DNA of 64,000 bases from Mesorhizobium sp. AR10 (GTDB lineage Bacteria; Pseudomonadota; Alphaproteobacteria; Rhizobiales; Rhizobiaceae). The stretch covers positions 5,186,001 through 5,250,000 of the forward strand of contig NZ_CP080524.1 in NCBI RefSeq assembly GCF_024746795.1, given 5' to 3'. The position numbers and the translations under genes are program-made. Below, in pieces: positions 17,710 to 26,804 of this stretch. The notes below the pieces were generated by a model, which had not been told where the DNA came from, ran no database searches, and was given only the letters and a program-made list of their open reading frames with translations. The stretch's first letter is position 1; every line of letters begins with the position of its first letter.

Positions 17710-19485
17710 TCAGGTCCGCTCGGCTTTGAGCGACCGGGTCCAGCGGCCGGTGCCCTGACTGCCGGTGCTGAATGCGCCCAGTTGAATCTGGGGCGCCGGG
17801 TCAGCGGCTTTCGGCCTGTCCCTGGCCTCACCGTTCTGGCCGAGAATATCGGCGCTGGGGCCAAACGCCTCGATGGCACCGTTGCGAAGCCGCAGGACGC
17901 GATTGCAGGCTGCGGCGATCGACATGCGATGGGTGATGATCACCACTGTCGTGCCATCGCCATGCGCCTGCTCCAGCGCATGTTCGAGTGCCGTCTCACC
18001 GTCCCGGTCGAGATTGGCGTTGGGTTCGTCCAGAACGAGTATCCTGGGGTTTCCGTAAAACGCCCGCGCCAGCCCGATCCGCTGGCGTTCGCCGCCGGAC
18101 AGGGCAGCGTTCGCGGAGCCGATCTGCGTCTGGTAGCCGTCGCGCTGCGACAGGATGAGCTCGTGCACCTGGGCATGCCGTGCCGCCGCGACAATGGCCT
18201 CGTCGGTAGCTGCCGGATCGAAACGGGAGATGTTTTCCGCAATCGTTCCGGGCAGCAGTTGCACGTCCTGTGCGAGATAGCCGACGCTGCGGCCAAGCTG
18301 ATCCTGGTCCCAGGTCCTGAGATCGGCGCCATCGACCTGCACTAAGCCGCTGCTGGGCTGGATGGCACCGACCAGCAGCCGCGCCAGCGTCGACTTACCG
18401 GCCCGGCTCGGGCCGACTATGGCAATTTCCTCGCCGGCGCCAATTTCGAAATTCAGGCGCTTGATGATCGGCTCGGTTCCCGGCGGCGAGCCCGGCGGCA
18501 CAAAGATCAGGTCGCGCGCCGCGAGCTTTCCCGTCGGCGTTGGGAGCTGAAGCTTCTGCGCTTCGTGGCCGCCTTCCGGCAACGACCTTTGCAAGCGCTG
18601 CCAGGCCCGTCGCGCATCGACGGTCTGGCGCCAGCCGCCGATCAACTGGTCGAGCGGCTGCAGCGCCCGGCCCGAAATGATCGAGGTGGCAAAGATCATG
18701 CCGGCCGTCATCTCGCTGGCCAGAACCAGCGACGCGCCAACACCCAGGATGGCAAGCTGCAACAGCATGCGGGTTGACCGGGAAATGCCGCTGAACACCG
18801 CATTGACGGCGGCCGAGCGGTCCTGGACGTTGAGCGCGCTGCCAAAGGACCTGCCCCAGACCTCGGTGGCGTTGCGGCTCATGCCCATCGCCTTCAACGT
18901 GTCGGCGTTGCGGGCAAAAGCCTGCGCGGCAAGATTGGCCCGCACCGACTGCTCCGAGGCCGCGGCCGCGTTCTTGCCGTTGATCAGCTGGTTGAGCAGC
19001 ACCAGAATGATCATGATCACCGCTCCGCCAAGCGTCAGCCAGAACAGAGCCGGGTGAATGAAGCCAAGCAGCACGACGAAGAACGGCGCGAAAGGCAGGT
19101 CGAACAAGGTCATCAGGCCACGCGACCCGACAAAGGCCCGCACCGTGGCAAGATCGCGCAGCGGCTGGATATCGCCCGTATCGGCGCGCGGACCCGATAG
19201 CGAGGCCCTGAAGGCTCGCGATGCCAGCTGCTTGTCGATCGAAGCCGCCACGCGCTGCGAATAGATCGAGCGGACGATCTCGAACAGACCGAGGAATGCC
19301 AACGCAAGAATGCCGATGACAGACAGGTAGATGAGCGTGTCGACACTGGCGGCAGGCAGGACCCGGTCATAGACCTGCAGCAGGTACAGCGGCATTACCA
19401 GCAGCAGGACATTGATGATCATCGAGAACAAGCCGATGTCGAAAATGCTCTTCGAAAACAGAGCGGCCATGCCGGTTCTCGTCAT
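17710..19485 (-). CDS. Type I secretion ABC transporter (PrsD/PrtD-like)
   Basis: A 591-residue exporter half-molecule. Five to six membrane helices occupy residues 15-300 and no N-terminal C39 peptidase domain is present, which fits the PrtD/PrsD class that exports proteins with C-terminal signals. The ATPase domain has [14 protein letters not shown], the signature [14 protein letters not shown] and [13 protein letters not shown]. In rhizobia PrsDE export glycanases and RTX-type proteins. It forms an operon with the HlyD-like gene. The C-terminal 40 residues after the ATPase core are an extra polar tail. Confidence 0.92.
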   Translation of the reverse strand: MTRTGMAALFSKSIFDIGLFSMIINVLLLVMPLYLLQVYDRVLPAASVDTLIYLSVIGILALAFLGLFEIVRSIYSQRVAASIDKQLASRAFRASLSGPRADTGDIQPLRDLATVRAFVGSRGLMTLFDLPFAPFFVVLLGFIHPALFWLTLGGAVIMIILVLLNQLINGKNAAAASEQSVRANLAAQAFARNADTLKAMGMSRNATEVWGRSFGSALNVQDRSAAVNAVFSGISRSTRMLLQLAILGVGASLVLASEMTAGMIFATSIISGRALQPLDQLIGGWRQTVDARRAWQRLQRSLPEGGHEAQKLQLPTPTGKLAARDLIFVPPGSPPGTEPIIKRLNFEIGAGEEIAIVGPSRAGKSTLARLLVGAIQPSSGLVQVDGADLRTWDQDQLGRSVGYLAQDVQLLPGTIAENISRFDPAATDEAIVAAARHAQVHELILSQRDGYQTQIGSANAALSGGERQRIGLARAFYGNPRILVLDEPNANLDRDGETALEHALEQAHGDGTTVVIITHRMSIAAACNRVLRLRNGAIEAFGPSADILGQNGEARDRPKAADPAPQIQLGAFSTGSQGTGRWTRSLKAERT

Positions 19486-19933
19486 TCAGGGCCGTCCCTT
19501 TCTTTTGGCTCGATCCCGCAACATTCCCACCATAGGCCCGAAATGAACAGACAATATCGCCATATATTAGACCTGCCTTAAGTAACTCCGGCATACTTCG
19601 GACAATAAGCATTCTTTCACGCAATGCGTGATGGTAACTTTGCTTGATGCGGTAAAATATCTTACTGACCGTTCGATAAATTTTAGTTCAATTCCCTGAC
19701 GTTGTTCAGGCTGCATTCGTCAGGCTTGGAAACTGGAAACTCATACTCTCTTCACGCGATCGATTTGTGAACAGCCGACGACCGCCCGCAATCGTGGCAT
19801 GACGCAGGGGAAAGACTCAGCTATGTCTGTTGTGCGGCGGACCTGATATCCGCCTGGCCGGCGCTATCAGGCAACCTCCCAAGCGGCGCCGGCCTTCTTC
19901 CCTCGCCCGGTTTCGTTTCCCCGCCTGAGATCG
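19486..19933. other. 448-base AT-richer upstream region of the secretion operon
   Basis: No gene is supported here. The stretch has noticeably lower GC than its neighbours. It contains TCACGC-AAT-GCGTGA, a 6-base inverted repeat at 19617-19631, about 130 bases before the exporter start, that could be a regulator site. Confidence 0.45.
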
Positions 19934-20095
19934 TCACTGCGCCGGTGGCGTGCCGGGCTGGTCGCTGCCAGTCGTCGGTACAGGCTCAGCCTGCGGGTTT
20001 TGGTCGACTGGAGCTTTGGTCGGTGGAATGTTGTTGTCGCAAGCCGCGACAGCCAACCCCGCCGCCACTACCAGCAAGATCGGGAGCTTTTTCAT
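19934..20095 (-). CDS. Small lipoprotein
   Basis: A 53-residue protein: MKKLPILLVVAAGLAVAAC followed by DNNIPP. The Lys pair, hydrophobic core and VAAC lipobox (Cys19) mark a lipoprotein signal, leaving a mature peptide of only 35 residues rich in Pro, Gln and Thr, with no fold visible. AGGAGG stands seven bases before the ATG, an excellent ribosome binding site. Such small Pro-rich lipoproteins are common in rhizobia and have no known role. Confidence 0.8.
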   Translation of the reverse strand: MKKLPILLVVAAGLAVAACDNNIPPTKAPVDQNPQAEPVPTTGSDQPGTPPAQ

Positions 20096-20210
20096 CGCAA
20101 CCTCCTCTCGTTGGAGAAACGAGACGCTGTCGATTTGGTTGCGCGGCCTCGCTTAGGCGGGAACCAAACGCCGCCTTGCCGGTTGGTCCCATCAATGGAG
20201 AATTGCGACC

Positions 20211-20381
20211 ATGATCCGTCTGCTTTTAGCCGGTGCATTCGTCTACGTAGCCTATCGAGTCACCAAAAAGGTGATCGACGAGGTGCCGGACACGGTCGAC
20301 CCGCTGTTGGTGCCGTCGCAGGGCGATCGCGAGGCGCTGAGACGGCAATCGGCGGCGATGGGCGTTGAGCCGCAGCGTTAA
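20211..20381 (+). CDS. Small hypothetical membrane-associated protein
   Basis: A 56-residue protein: MIRLLLAGAFVYVAYRVTKK, then a polar helix ending GVEPQR. The first 16 residues form one short membrane helix or membrane-binding helix followed by a Lys pair. GGAGAATTGCGACC before the ATG supports translation. It is divergent from the lipoprotein gene, 115 bases away. Function unknown. Confidence 0.65.
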   Translation: MIRLLLAGAFVYVAYRVTKKVIDEVPDTVDPLLVPSQGDREALRRQSAAMGVEPQR

Positions 20382-20427
20382 TCCGAGTGCAGCACCGCCT
20401 TCGTCCTGCCCTTCGCTGCCGCTATCA

Positions 20428-20554
20428 GCCCTTTCGGGCGTCAAGTCCTTTGAAACGTCCACTGGACGTTTCAATCCGCCCGAAGGCGGACCGAACTTTC
20501 ACCGTTCGTCGTTCGAAAAGCCAAGCAATTGGCTTTTCGTCCGCTAACGCGGAC
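20428..20554. repeat. Array of five consecutive hairpins
   Basis: Within 127 bases there are five near-adjacent inverted repeats: GCCC/GGGC with loop TTTC (20428-20439); GAAACGTCCA/TGGACGTTTC around one base (20452-20472); TCCGCC/GGCGGA with loop CGAA (20475-20490); GAAAAGCCAA/TTGGCTTTTC with GNRA loop GCAA (20515-20538); GTCCGC/GCGGAC with loop TAAC (20539-20554). All arms pair perfectly. The array precedes the helicase start by 47 bases and could be a leader RNA, a small RNA or a composite of palindromic elements. Confidence 0.8.
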
Positions 20555-20601
20555 CACTCCTCACCCGTTGCGAACAAAGCAGAAACGATGCTTGATGGGC
20601 A

Positions 20602-22680
20602 ATGAACCTTGCCGTCAGTGATTCGAGCCTGCAGCCGGCCTACCTCGCCAAGCTGAACGACCAGCAGCGCCTGGCCGTCGAGCATGGCGACGGCGCGGTC
20701 GCCGGGCCGCTGCTGGTGATCGCCGGTGCGGGCTCCGGCAAGACCAACACGCTGGCGCACCGCGTCGCGCATCTGATCGTCAGAGGCGCCGACCCGCGCC
20801 GCATCCTTTTGATGACGTTCTCCCGCCGCGCCGCCTCTGAAATGGCCAAGCGGGTGCAGCGCATCGCCGGCGAGGTGTTGGGCCGCGATGCCTCTGTCAT
20901 CACCGACGCGCTGACCTGGGCCGGCACCTTCCATGGCATCGGGGCCCGGCTGCTGCGCGACTATGCGCTGGAGATCGGCCTCGATCCGGCCTTCACCATC
21001 CACGACCGCGAGGATTCCGCCGACCTGATGAACCTCGCCCGACACGAGCTGGGGTTTTCGAAGACGGAAAGCCGCTTCCCGACCAAGGGCACCTGCCTTG
21101 CGATCTATTCGCGCGCGGTCAACGCGCAGGCGCCGCTCGGCGAGGTGTTGGGTTCGGTGTTTCCCTGGTGCGCCGGCTGGGCCGAACAGCTCAAGCAATT
21201 GTTCGCCGCCTATGTTGAAGCCAAGCAGGCGCAGAACGTGCTCGATTACGACGACCTGCTGCTCTACTGGGCGCAGATGGCCGCCGAACCGGAAATTGCC
21301 GCGCATCTGGGTCAGCGCTTCGACCATGTGCTGGTCGACGAATACCAGGATACCAACCGGCTGCAGGCCTCGATCCTTTTGGCGCTGAAGCCGGACGGGG
21401 CCGGGCTGACGGTGGTCGGCGACGACGCGCAGTCGATCTATTCGTTTCGCGCCGCCGAGGTCCGCAACATCCTCGATTTCCCCAAGCAGTTCGCCAAGGC
21501 CGCCGATGTGGTCATGCTGGAGCGCAACTACCGCTCGACCGAGACCATCCTGGCCGCCGCCAACGCGGTCATCTCCGAGGCCTCGGAGCGCTTCACCAAG
21601 AACCTGTGGTCGGAACGCAAATCCTCGCAAAAGCCGAAGCTGGTCAGCGTCCGCGATGAGGCCGAGCAGGCGAACTATGTCTGCCAGGCTATCCTTTCCG
21701 AACGCGAGGCCGGCACGGCGCTGACAGCGCAAGCCGTGCTGTTCCGCACCTCGCACCACAGCGGGCCGCTGGAGATCGAGCTGACGCGCCGCAATATCCC
21801 GTTCGTCAAATTCGGCGGGCTGAAGTTCCTCGATGCCGCCCATGTCAAGGATGTGCTTTCCGTACTGCGCTTTGCCGAGAACCCGCGCGATCGCGTCGCC
21901 GGCTTCCGGGTGCTGCAGCTTCTGCCCGGCATCGGTCCTTCGGCGGCGTCGCAGATCGTCGAGACCATGGCGACGTCGCTCGACGAGGCGATGGGATTGG
22001 CTCGCTTCCGCCCGCCGCAGCGCGCGGCGGAAGACTGGCCGGCATTCGTCGCGCTGTTTTCCGGCCTGCGCGCAGGCGCGAAATGGCCGGCCGACCTCGA
22101 ACAGGTGCGTCTCTGGTACGAGCCGCATCTCGAACGCATCCACGAGGACGCGACGACGCGCCGGGCGGACCTGTTGCAGCTCGAACAGATCGGCTCGGGC
22201 TATGCCTCGCGCGAGCGCTTCCTGACCGAACTGACGCTCGATCCGCCGGATGCGACCAGCGACCAGGCCGGGCCGCCGCATCGCGACGAGGACTATCTGA
22301 TCCTGTCGACCATCCATTCGGCCAAGGGCCAGGAGTGGAAGAACGTCTTCGTGCTCAACACTGTCGATGGCTGCATCCCGGCCGATCTCGGCGTCGGCAC
22401 CAAGGAGGACATCGATGAGGAGCGCCGGCTGCTCTACGTGGCGATGACGCGGGCCAAGGACGGCCTGCATCTGGTGACGCCGCAGCGCTTTTTCACGCAC
22501 GGCCAGGCGGCGCGCGGCGACCGCCACGTCTATGCCTCGCGCACCCGCTTCATCCCGGCCTCGATCCTCGGCGCCTTCGAGCAGACGTCATGGGCAAGTG
22601 TCCATGCGCAGGACGATCCGCGCCGCCAGCCACAGGTGCGCGTCGACCTCGGCGCCCGCATGCGCGGCATGTGGAAATAG
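20602..22680 (+). CDS. UvrD/Rep-family ATP-dependent DNA helicase
   Basis: A 692-residue superfamily 1A helicase. Walker A is IAGAGSGKTNTL at residues 40-51. Later motifs include TFSRRAASEM (Ia), VDEYQDTN (II), VVGDDAQSIYSFR (III), ERNYRST (IV), STIHSAKGQEWKNVFV (V) and LLYVAMTRAK (VI). It should unwind DNA 3' to 5' in repair or replication restart. It lacks a C-terminal nuclease or Tudor-like tail and is a little shorter than E. coli UvrD, so it is a UvrD/Rep paralogue rather than the main UvrD. It stands alone, preceded by the five-hairpin array. Confidence 0.92.
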   Translation: MNLAVSDSSLQPAYLAKLNDQQRLAVEHGDGAVAGPLLVIAGAGSGKTNTLAHRVAHLIVRGADPRRILLMTFSRRAASEMAKRVQRIAGEVLGRDASVITDALTWAGTFHGIGARLLRDYALEIGLDPAFTIHDREDSADLMNLARHELGFSKTESRFPTKGTCLAIYSRAVNAQAPLGEVLGSVFPWCAGWAEQLKQLFAAYVEAKQAQNVLDYDDLLLYWAQMAAEPEIAAHLGQRFDHVLVDEYQDTNRLQASILLALKPDGAGLTVVGDDAQSIYSFRAAEVRNILDFPKQFAKAADVVMLERNYRSTETILAAANAVISEASERFTKNLWSERKSSQKPKLVSVRDEAEQANYVCQAILSEREAGTALTAQAVLFRTSHHSGPLEIELTRRNIPFVKFGGLKFLDAAHVKDVLSVLRFAENPRDRVAGFRVLQLLPGIGPSAASQIVETMATSLDEAMGLARFRPPQRAAEDWPAFVALFSGLRAGAKWPADLEQVRLWYEPHLERIHEDATTRRADLLQLEQIGSGYASRERFLTELTLDPPDATSDQAGPPHRDEDYLILSTIHSAKGQEWKNVFVLNTVDGCIPADLGVGTKEDIDEERRLLYVAMTRAKDGLHLVTPQRFFTHGQAARGDRHVYASRTRFIPASILGAFEQTSWASVHAQDDPRRQPQVRVDLGARMRGMWK

Positions 22681-22845
22681 AAACAGTCGCCTGCCCCTGG
22701 TGCGGATGCGCCGGCGCGAATCGGTGCGGGCAAAAACAAATTTCCGCGTCATGGAACCTCCCGCCGCAATCCGCGTTTCCCGGCGTCCGACCCCTGATCG
22801 GAGAGCGGCGTCCGCCGCCATCTCCGCCCATCCAGAGAGGCCAGA

Positions 22846-23148
22846 ATGCACGACAGGATGTTCTTCACCCCGGTTGCGGTGACCGTGGGCGCCGGCCACA
22901 AGCGCATGCTCGCTTCGCTGTTCGACATGCACCAGTTCCTGACCGAATTCCCGCCGTCGCGCCGGCGCCTGAGCTATGGCGCCGCCGTCAGGGCTTGCGA
23001 GGCCGCACGCGACGGCGACATCTCGACCGACGCCGCGCGCGACGCCCTCATCACTTTTGCTGTCACGGCAGGCATTCTGTGGCCCGCGGCCGCGCCTGTC
23101 ATCTCGGTCAAGCCTGTGGCTCGCGGCTTTGGCGGCTACGCCGCCTGA
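22846..23148 (+). CDS. DUF982 domain protein
   Basis: A 100-residue protein with the DUF982 layout: VAVTVGAGHKRMLASLFDMHQFL, then LSYGAAVRACEAARDGDIS, then DALITFAVTAGILWP. Of unknown function; the family is largely confined to Rhizobiales. It converges on a second DUF982 gene across a hairpin at 23176-23197. The 165 bases upstream, after the helicase stop, hold nothing I can name. Confidence 0.75.
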   Translation: MHDRMFFTPVAVTVGAGHKRMLASLFDMHQFLTEFPPSRRRLSYGAAVRACEAARDGDISTDAARDALITFAVTAGILWPAAAPVISVKPVARGFGGYAA

Positions 23149-23175
23149 CGGCTGCCCTAACTCAGGAATTGAAAT

Positions 23176-23197
23176 AGCCCGCGCTCCGGCGTGGGCT
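23176..23197. terminator. Hairpin between convergent DUF982 genes
   Basis: AGCCCGCGC and GCGTGGGCT pair at 8 of 9 positions around a TCCG loop. It lies between two converging genes, so it may end transcription from both sides, although no strong T run follows. Confidence 0.55.
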
Positions 23198-23208
23198 GTT
23201 AGGTTTGA

Positions 23209-23472
23209 TCAAACCACCCTGTCGCGCTCGACCAGGATGTCGGCCTCGATTGCCGCGTTGATGAACGCCGCACGGGCGTAACGGGCCTCCCTCAACCCTT
23301 CCAGCGCAGCGAGGCAGGCCTTGCGGGCGGCAATGTGATAGCGGCCCGTCTTGGCGGGCCAGCGATTGAGCAGGATGTCGGCCGCCTGGGCGACGCGCTC
23401 GACGGTAAAGACGATGTTCCCCGACCTGCCGAGCGCGACACGAACCGGCTCGTCGAAATGCTGATCCCGCAT
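23209..23472 (-). CDS. DUF982 domain protein
   Basis: An 87-residue protein: VRVALGRSGNIVFTVERVAQAADILLNRWP, then HIAARKACLAALEGLR and AFINAAIEADILVE, a clear DUF982 sequence. The ATG at 23472 was chosen because GGTGAG lies nine bases before it; the ATG three codons upstream directly abuts that motif. Third DUF982 member of the window and the closest to the family consensus. Confidence 0.78.
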   Translation of the reverse strand: MRDQHFDEPVRVALGRSGNIVFTVERVAQAADILLNRWPAKTGRYHIAARKACLAALEGLREARYARAAFINAAIEADILVERDRVV

Positions 23473-23540
23473 GGGAATCATCTCACCAGAAGCTGAACCC
23501 GAACGCGACTCAATTCGCAACGATATGATAGGTTCCCAAC

Positions 23541-23792
23541 ATGTCTGATGGCCAAAAGAACCCAAAGCTGATCGTCGTCGTCGCTTTCGACCGCGGCGAG
23601 GACGGCGAACTGTTCCCCGCCTTCGGGCCGGCCGACCAGCAGAGCGAGGATCGCGCCATCCGCACCGCCAGGGCGCTGGCCGCAAAACATGTCGGCGTGA
23701 TCGCCTGGAGCCGGGACGCCGACCCCGCGCTCGGCGACTATGGCCCGCCGACCGTGCTGTTCGTCAGCGGCGACGTGCCCGACATGGAGTAG
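23541..23792 (+). CDS. Small hypothetical protein
   Basis: An 83-residue protein: LIVVVAFDRGEDGELFPAFG, then AIRTARALAAKHVGVIAWSRDADP and TVLFVSGDVPDME. The alternation of strand and helix suggests a small alpha/beta fold. It resembles conserved hypothetical proteins of Mesorhizobium but has no named domain that I recognise. It is divergent from a DUF982 gene and converges on the GGDEF gene, with 13 bases between stops. Confidence 0.6.
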   Translation: MSDGQKNPKLIVVVAFDRGEDGELFPAFGPADQQSEDRAIRTARALAAKHVGVIAWSRDADPALGDYGPPTVLFVSGDVPDME

Positions 23793-23805
23793 CCCTGGCA
23801 GGTGT

Positions 23806-24594
23806 TCAATGGAACGTTGCCGGGTCGACGGCCGGCAGACCGCGCAATCCTGTCGTTTCAAAGCTGACCTGGTCGCGCCCGTTCGACTTGGCCTTGTAGA
23901 GGTGCTTGTCCGCCAACAGGAACATGTCGGCATAGGTGGTGGGTCCGCTGAACGCGACGCCGCCAATGCTCACCGAGAGCGGACAAGGTCGCCCATCCGG
24001 GGAAAACTCCGCCTCGCGAATTCGCCGCCTGATCCCCTCGGCAACCAGCCAGGACTGCGCCGGGTCGGCTCCGGGAAGGAAGATTGCAAATTCCTCGCCG
24101 CCAATGCGCCCGACGATGTCGGCACCACGAAGCTGACTTTGGATCGTCTTGGCGATCAGCTTGAGCGCCTGGTCGCCGCAGTCATGGCCGAGGCGATCGT
24201 TGATGGTCTTGAAATGGTCGGCGTCGACGATCAGCAAGGCGCCGGCATTGACGACCGTGTGGCTGCGCGCCCGGTCGAGATAGGCTTCGACAAGCATTGA
24301 AAAGGCGCCGCGGTTGAACACCGACGTCAGGCTATCGGTCGCCGCGACAATGGTCAGTTCCCTCTGGGCGATGGCCAGCTGGCGCATCTTGAACATCAGG
24401 AAAAAGAAGAACGAGCCGCCCAGCACGAGCGGCAAAAGCAGATCGGTGAGCTTCGCCCACCGCAGCGCCTCAGGCGACAGATGGGGAAAATTATAGGAAT
24501 CAACGAAGAACGCGGCGCCGATGCAGATCGCCGTGCCGACGATGGTGACCGCTATGACCCTGCCCCAGCTCGTGGGGGACAAATCGATCCGCAT
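23806..24594 (-). CDS. GGDEF-domain diguanylate cyclase
   Basis: A 262-residue membrane protein. Two membrane helices (about residues 13-32 and 48-66) flank a short periplasmic loop, and a cytoplasmic GGDEF domain fills residues 80-250. The active-site loop reads GGEEF, and the substrate region has DHFKTINDRLGHDCGD, so it should make cyclic di-GMP from two GTP. The usual inhibitory RxxD site was not seen with confidence. There is no EAL domain. It stands alone and probably senses through the short membrane part. Confidence 0.9.
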   Translation of the reverse strand: MRIDLSPTSWGRVIAVTIVGTAICIGAAFFVDSYNFPHLSPEALRWAKLTDLLLPLVLGGSFFFFLMFKMRQLAIAQRELTIVAATDSLTSVFNRGAFSMLVEAYLDRARSHTVVNAGALLIVDADHFKTINDRLGHDCGDQALKLIAKTIQSQLRGADIVGRIGGEEFAIFLPGADPAQSWLVAEGIRRRIREAEFSPDGRPCPLSVSIGGVAFSGPTTYADMFLLADKHLYKAKSNGRDQVSFETTGLRGLPAVDPATFH

Positions 24595-24725
24595 GCCATT
24601 GCTCCCACTAGACCTGCCATTTTGACGCGGTAACGCAAACGAAGTCCTAAGACTTTGCTTTCAACTCGAATGTGGTTAACCGCCCGTCAAAGAGGCGCAT
24701 GTTCATCGAGCAGACGCAGGCGCGA

Positions 24726-25241
24726 TCAAGCGTATATGCGCCCTTCTTCGGTACGCTGGAACAGCATCAGGTCGAGCGGCACCGATGGCCGGCCCAGAAT
24801 CGTCAGGATCGCGTGCGCCTGGCCGCGGTGATGGGTCTGGTGGTTGAAGACATGATCCAGCGCCGGCGCCAACCGCTGCGAGACGGTGCGCATGTCGGAG
24901 ATGGTCATGTAGGTGAAGCGGCCCGACAGCGCCTTGTCACTGAGGCCGCCGACCCAGTCGATGATTCTTCTGTCTTCGGACTCGCGCGCCATCCGCAAAA
25001 CGGGCAAGGCGCGGTGCATGATCGCGTCGAGGCTGGCCGGCGCATCGCCTTCGCCGGTGAAGCGCTTCATCCAGATGCGATCGGCGGTAAGCAGATGATT
25101 GAGCGTGCCCATCATCGAACCGAAGAAGGCGCCGACATTGCGGTTGAATTCTTCGTCGTTGAGGTCTGCGGCGGCATCGTAGATGCGGCCATTGGCCCAT
25201 TGATTATAGGCCGCAAACATCATGAAATGCTGTTTCATCAT
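24726..25241 (-). CDS. DinB family protein
   Basis: A 171-residue four-helix protein: MMKQHFMMFAAYNQWANGRIYD at the start, LNHLLTADRIWMKRF in the middle and HVFNHQTHHRGQAHAIL near the end. Three His residues, one in each of these segments, would bind a metal as in DinB/YfiT-type thiol transferases. GAGG upstream of the ATG pair near 25238-25241 supports this start over a longer frame. Divergent from the GST gene at 25355, which fits a shared thiol-related role, but that is inference. Confidence 0.85.
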   Translation of the reverse strand: MMKQHFMMFAAYNQWANGRIYDAAADLNDEEFNRNVGAFFGSMMGTLNHLLTADRIWMKRFTGEGDAPASLDAIMHRALPVLRMARESEDRRIIDWVGGLSDKALSGRFTYMTISDMRTVSQRLAPALDHVFNHQTHHRGQAHAILTILGRPSVPLDLMLFQRTEEGRIYA

Positions 25242-25354
25242 TTTCACCCGCCTCACATCGAATCCCGGCTTACCTAGAGCAAAGGATGCAGTGATGGAAA
25301 CAGAATGCTCCATCAGAGGATCCTTTTGCTCCAACCGCAGGAACGTTCTCGCCA

Positions 25355-26047
25355 ATGACCATTGTGCTCTATGAGCTCGTCGGACGCGACGCCACCCGCC
25401 CCTTCAGCCCGCATTGCTGGAAGGCGGCGATGGCAATCGCCCACAAAGGGCTCGACATCTCCAGCGTGCCGACGCGCTTTCTCGAAGTCCCTCATGTCGA
25501 AGGCGGTATCTCGAAACTCGTTCCGGTGATCCGCGACGGCGACAGCGTGGTCGCCGATTCCTTCGCCATCGCGCTCTATCTCGAAGAGGCCTACCCCGAG
25601 CGGCCGACACTGTTTTGCGGCGACGGCGGCAAGGCCGCGGCACGCTTCATCGAGCGCTGGTCGCAACTGACCATCCATCCCTATGTGACGTCAGCCGCGA
25701 TCATGGACCTCCACGCCATGCAGGACGAGGCGAACGCCGCCTATTTCCGTCAGAATCGCGAGCAGCGTTTCGGCAAAAAACTGGAGGATGTTTTCGCCAC
25801 TCGCGACGCCGGGCTTGCCGGATTTCGCGCCTCGCTGGAGCCGCTGCGCTCGATGCTTGGCTACCAGCCGTTCATCGGCGGCCAATCGCCGCTGTTTGCC
25901 GACTACATCGTCTTCGGCGCACTGCAATGGGCGCGCATCGCCTCGCCCTACCGGTTGCTCGACGACAACGACACCGTAGCGCAATGGTTCGAACGCTGCC
26001 TCGACCTCTATGGCGGGCTCGGCCGCAAGGTCGCGGCGGCAGCATAG
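25355..26047 (+). CDS. Glutathione S-transferase family protein
   Basis: A 230-residue protein. The N-terminal thioredoxin-like half (residues 1-80) has FSPHCWKAAMAIAHKGLD and the VVADSFAIALYLEEAYP motif that contacts glutathione. The helical C-terminal half has FIGGQSPLFADYIVFGALQW. The cis-Pro sits in ISKLVPVI. It is likely a soluble detoxification or isomerase enzyme; the substrate is unknown. It runs 26 bases ahead of bluB on the same strand. Confidence 0.85.
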   Translation: MTIVLYELVGRDATRPFSPHCWKAAMAIAHKGLDISSVPTRFLEVPHVEGGISKLVPVIRDGDSVVADSFAIALYLEEAYPERPTLFCGDGGKAAARFIERWSQLTIHPYVTSAAIMDLHAMQDEANAAYFRQNREQRFGKKLEDVFATRDAGLAGFRASLEPLRSMLGYQPFIGGQSPLFADYIVFGALQWARIASPYRLLDDNDTVAQWFERCLDLYGGLGRKVAAAA

Positions 26048-26073
26048 TGACGCTGGTCCGAGACGATAGAGCC

Positions 26074-26709
26074 ATGACGTCAGGCCCGGAATTTGCCGAC
26101 GGTTTTCGCGCCGAGCTCGTCAACCTCTTCCTGTGGCGCCGGGATGTGCGGCGGTTCAAACCGACGCCGCTGCCCGAAGGCGCGCTGGAGCGGCTGCTCG
26201 ACCTCGCCAGCATTGCCCCTTCCGTCGGGCTCAGCCAACCCTGGCGCTTTGTCGTGGTCGAGAGCGCTGAGTGCCGTGAGGCCGTCAAAGCCTGCTTTGA
26301 ACGCTGCAATGCGCAGGCGCTGACATCGCTCTGCGGCGAGCGCGCCGCGCTCTATGCCCGCCTGAAGCTCGCCGGCCTGAACGAGGCGCCCTGTCAGTTC
26401 GCGGTTTTCGCCGACCGCACAACCGAGCAAGGGCACGGACTTGGCCGCCTGACCATGCCTGCCACCATCGAATATTCGGCCGTCATGGCGGTCCACACCC
26501 TGTGGCTGGCGGCGCGCGCCGAAGGCATAGGCATGGGCTGGGTCTCGATCCTGGACCCGGCAGAGATGGCGACGATCCTCGACGCACCGCCTGAGTGGAC
26601 GCTGATCGGTTACTTCTGCGTCGGCTACCCCTCGGAGGAACACGCCGTGCCAACACTGGAACGGGAAGGCTGGGAGTTCCGGCGGCCTTCGATGGTCATC
26701 ACGCGTTGA
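26074..26709 (+). CDS. bluB: 5,6-dimethylbenzimidazole synthase
   Basis: A 211-residue flavin-destroying enzyme of the nitroreductase fold, converting FMNH2 and oxygen to dimethylbenzimidazole, the lower ligand of vitamin B12. Family features are WRRDVRRF near the start, ASIAPSVGLSQPWRFV (with the Ser-Val-Gly lid region), EYSAVMAVHTLWLAARAEGIGMGWVSIL and the short C-terminal FCVGYPSEE. BluB was established in Sinorhizobium meliloti. The ATG at 26074 was preferred to the longer upstream frame that overlaps the GST gene. No cobalamin riboswitch was seen upstream. Confidence 0.9.
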   Translation: MTSGPEFADGFRAELVNLFLWRRDVRRFKPTPLPEGALERLLDLASIAPSVGLSQPWRFVVVESAECREAVKACFERCNAQALTSLCGERAALYARLKLAGLNEAPCQFAVFADRTTEQGHGLGRLTMPATIEYSAVMAVHTLWLAARAEGIGMGWVSILDPAEMATILDAPPEWTLIGYFCVGYPSEEHAVPTLEREGWEFRRPSMVITR

Positions 26710-26804
26710 CCAGGACAGGATCAGCCTCCTCCCCTTGGCAATGGGCCGGGCGGCTTGTATAGAGCCCGCCACCCTCAATTCCATTCTCAGACAAGGACGA
26801 CCCC

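Noticed and set aside
20425..22527. A 700-codon minus-strand frame opposite the helicase
   Set aside because: It is antisense to a helicase gene with all motifs intact; its His/Arg/Gly composition is typical of a high-GC shadow frame.
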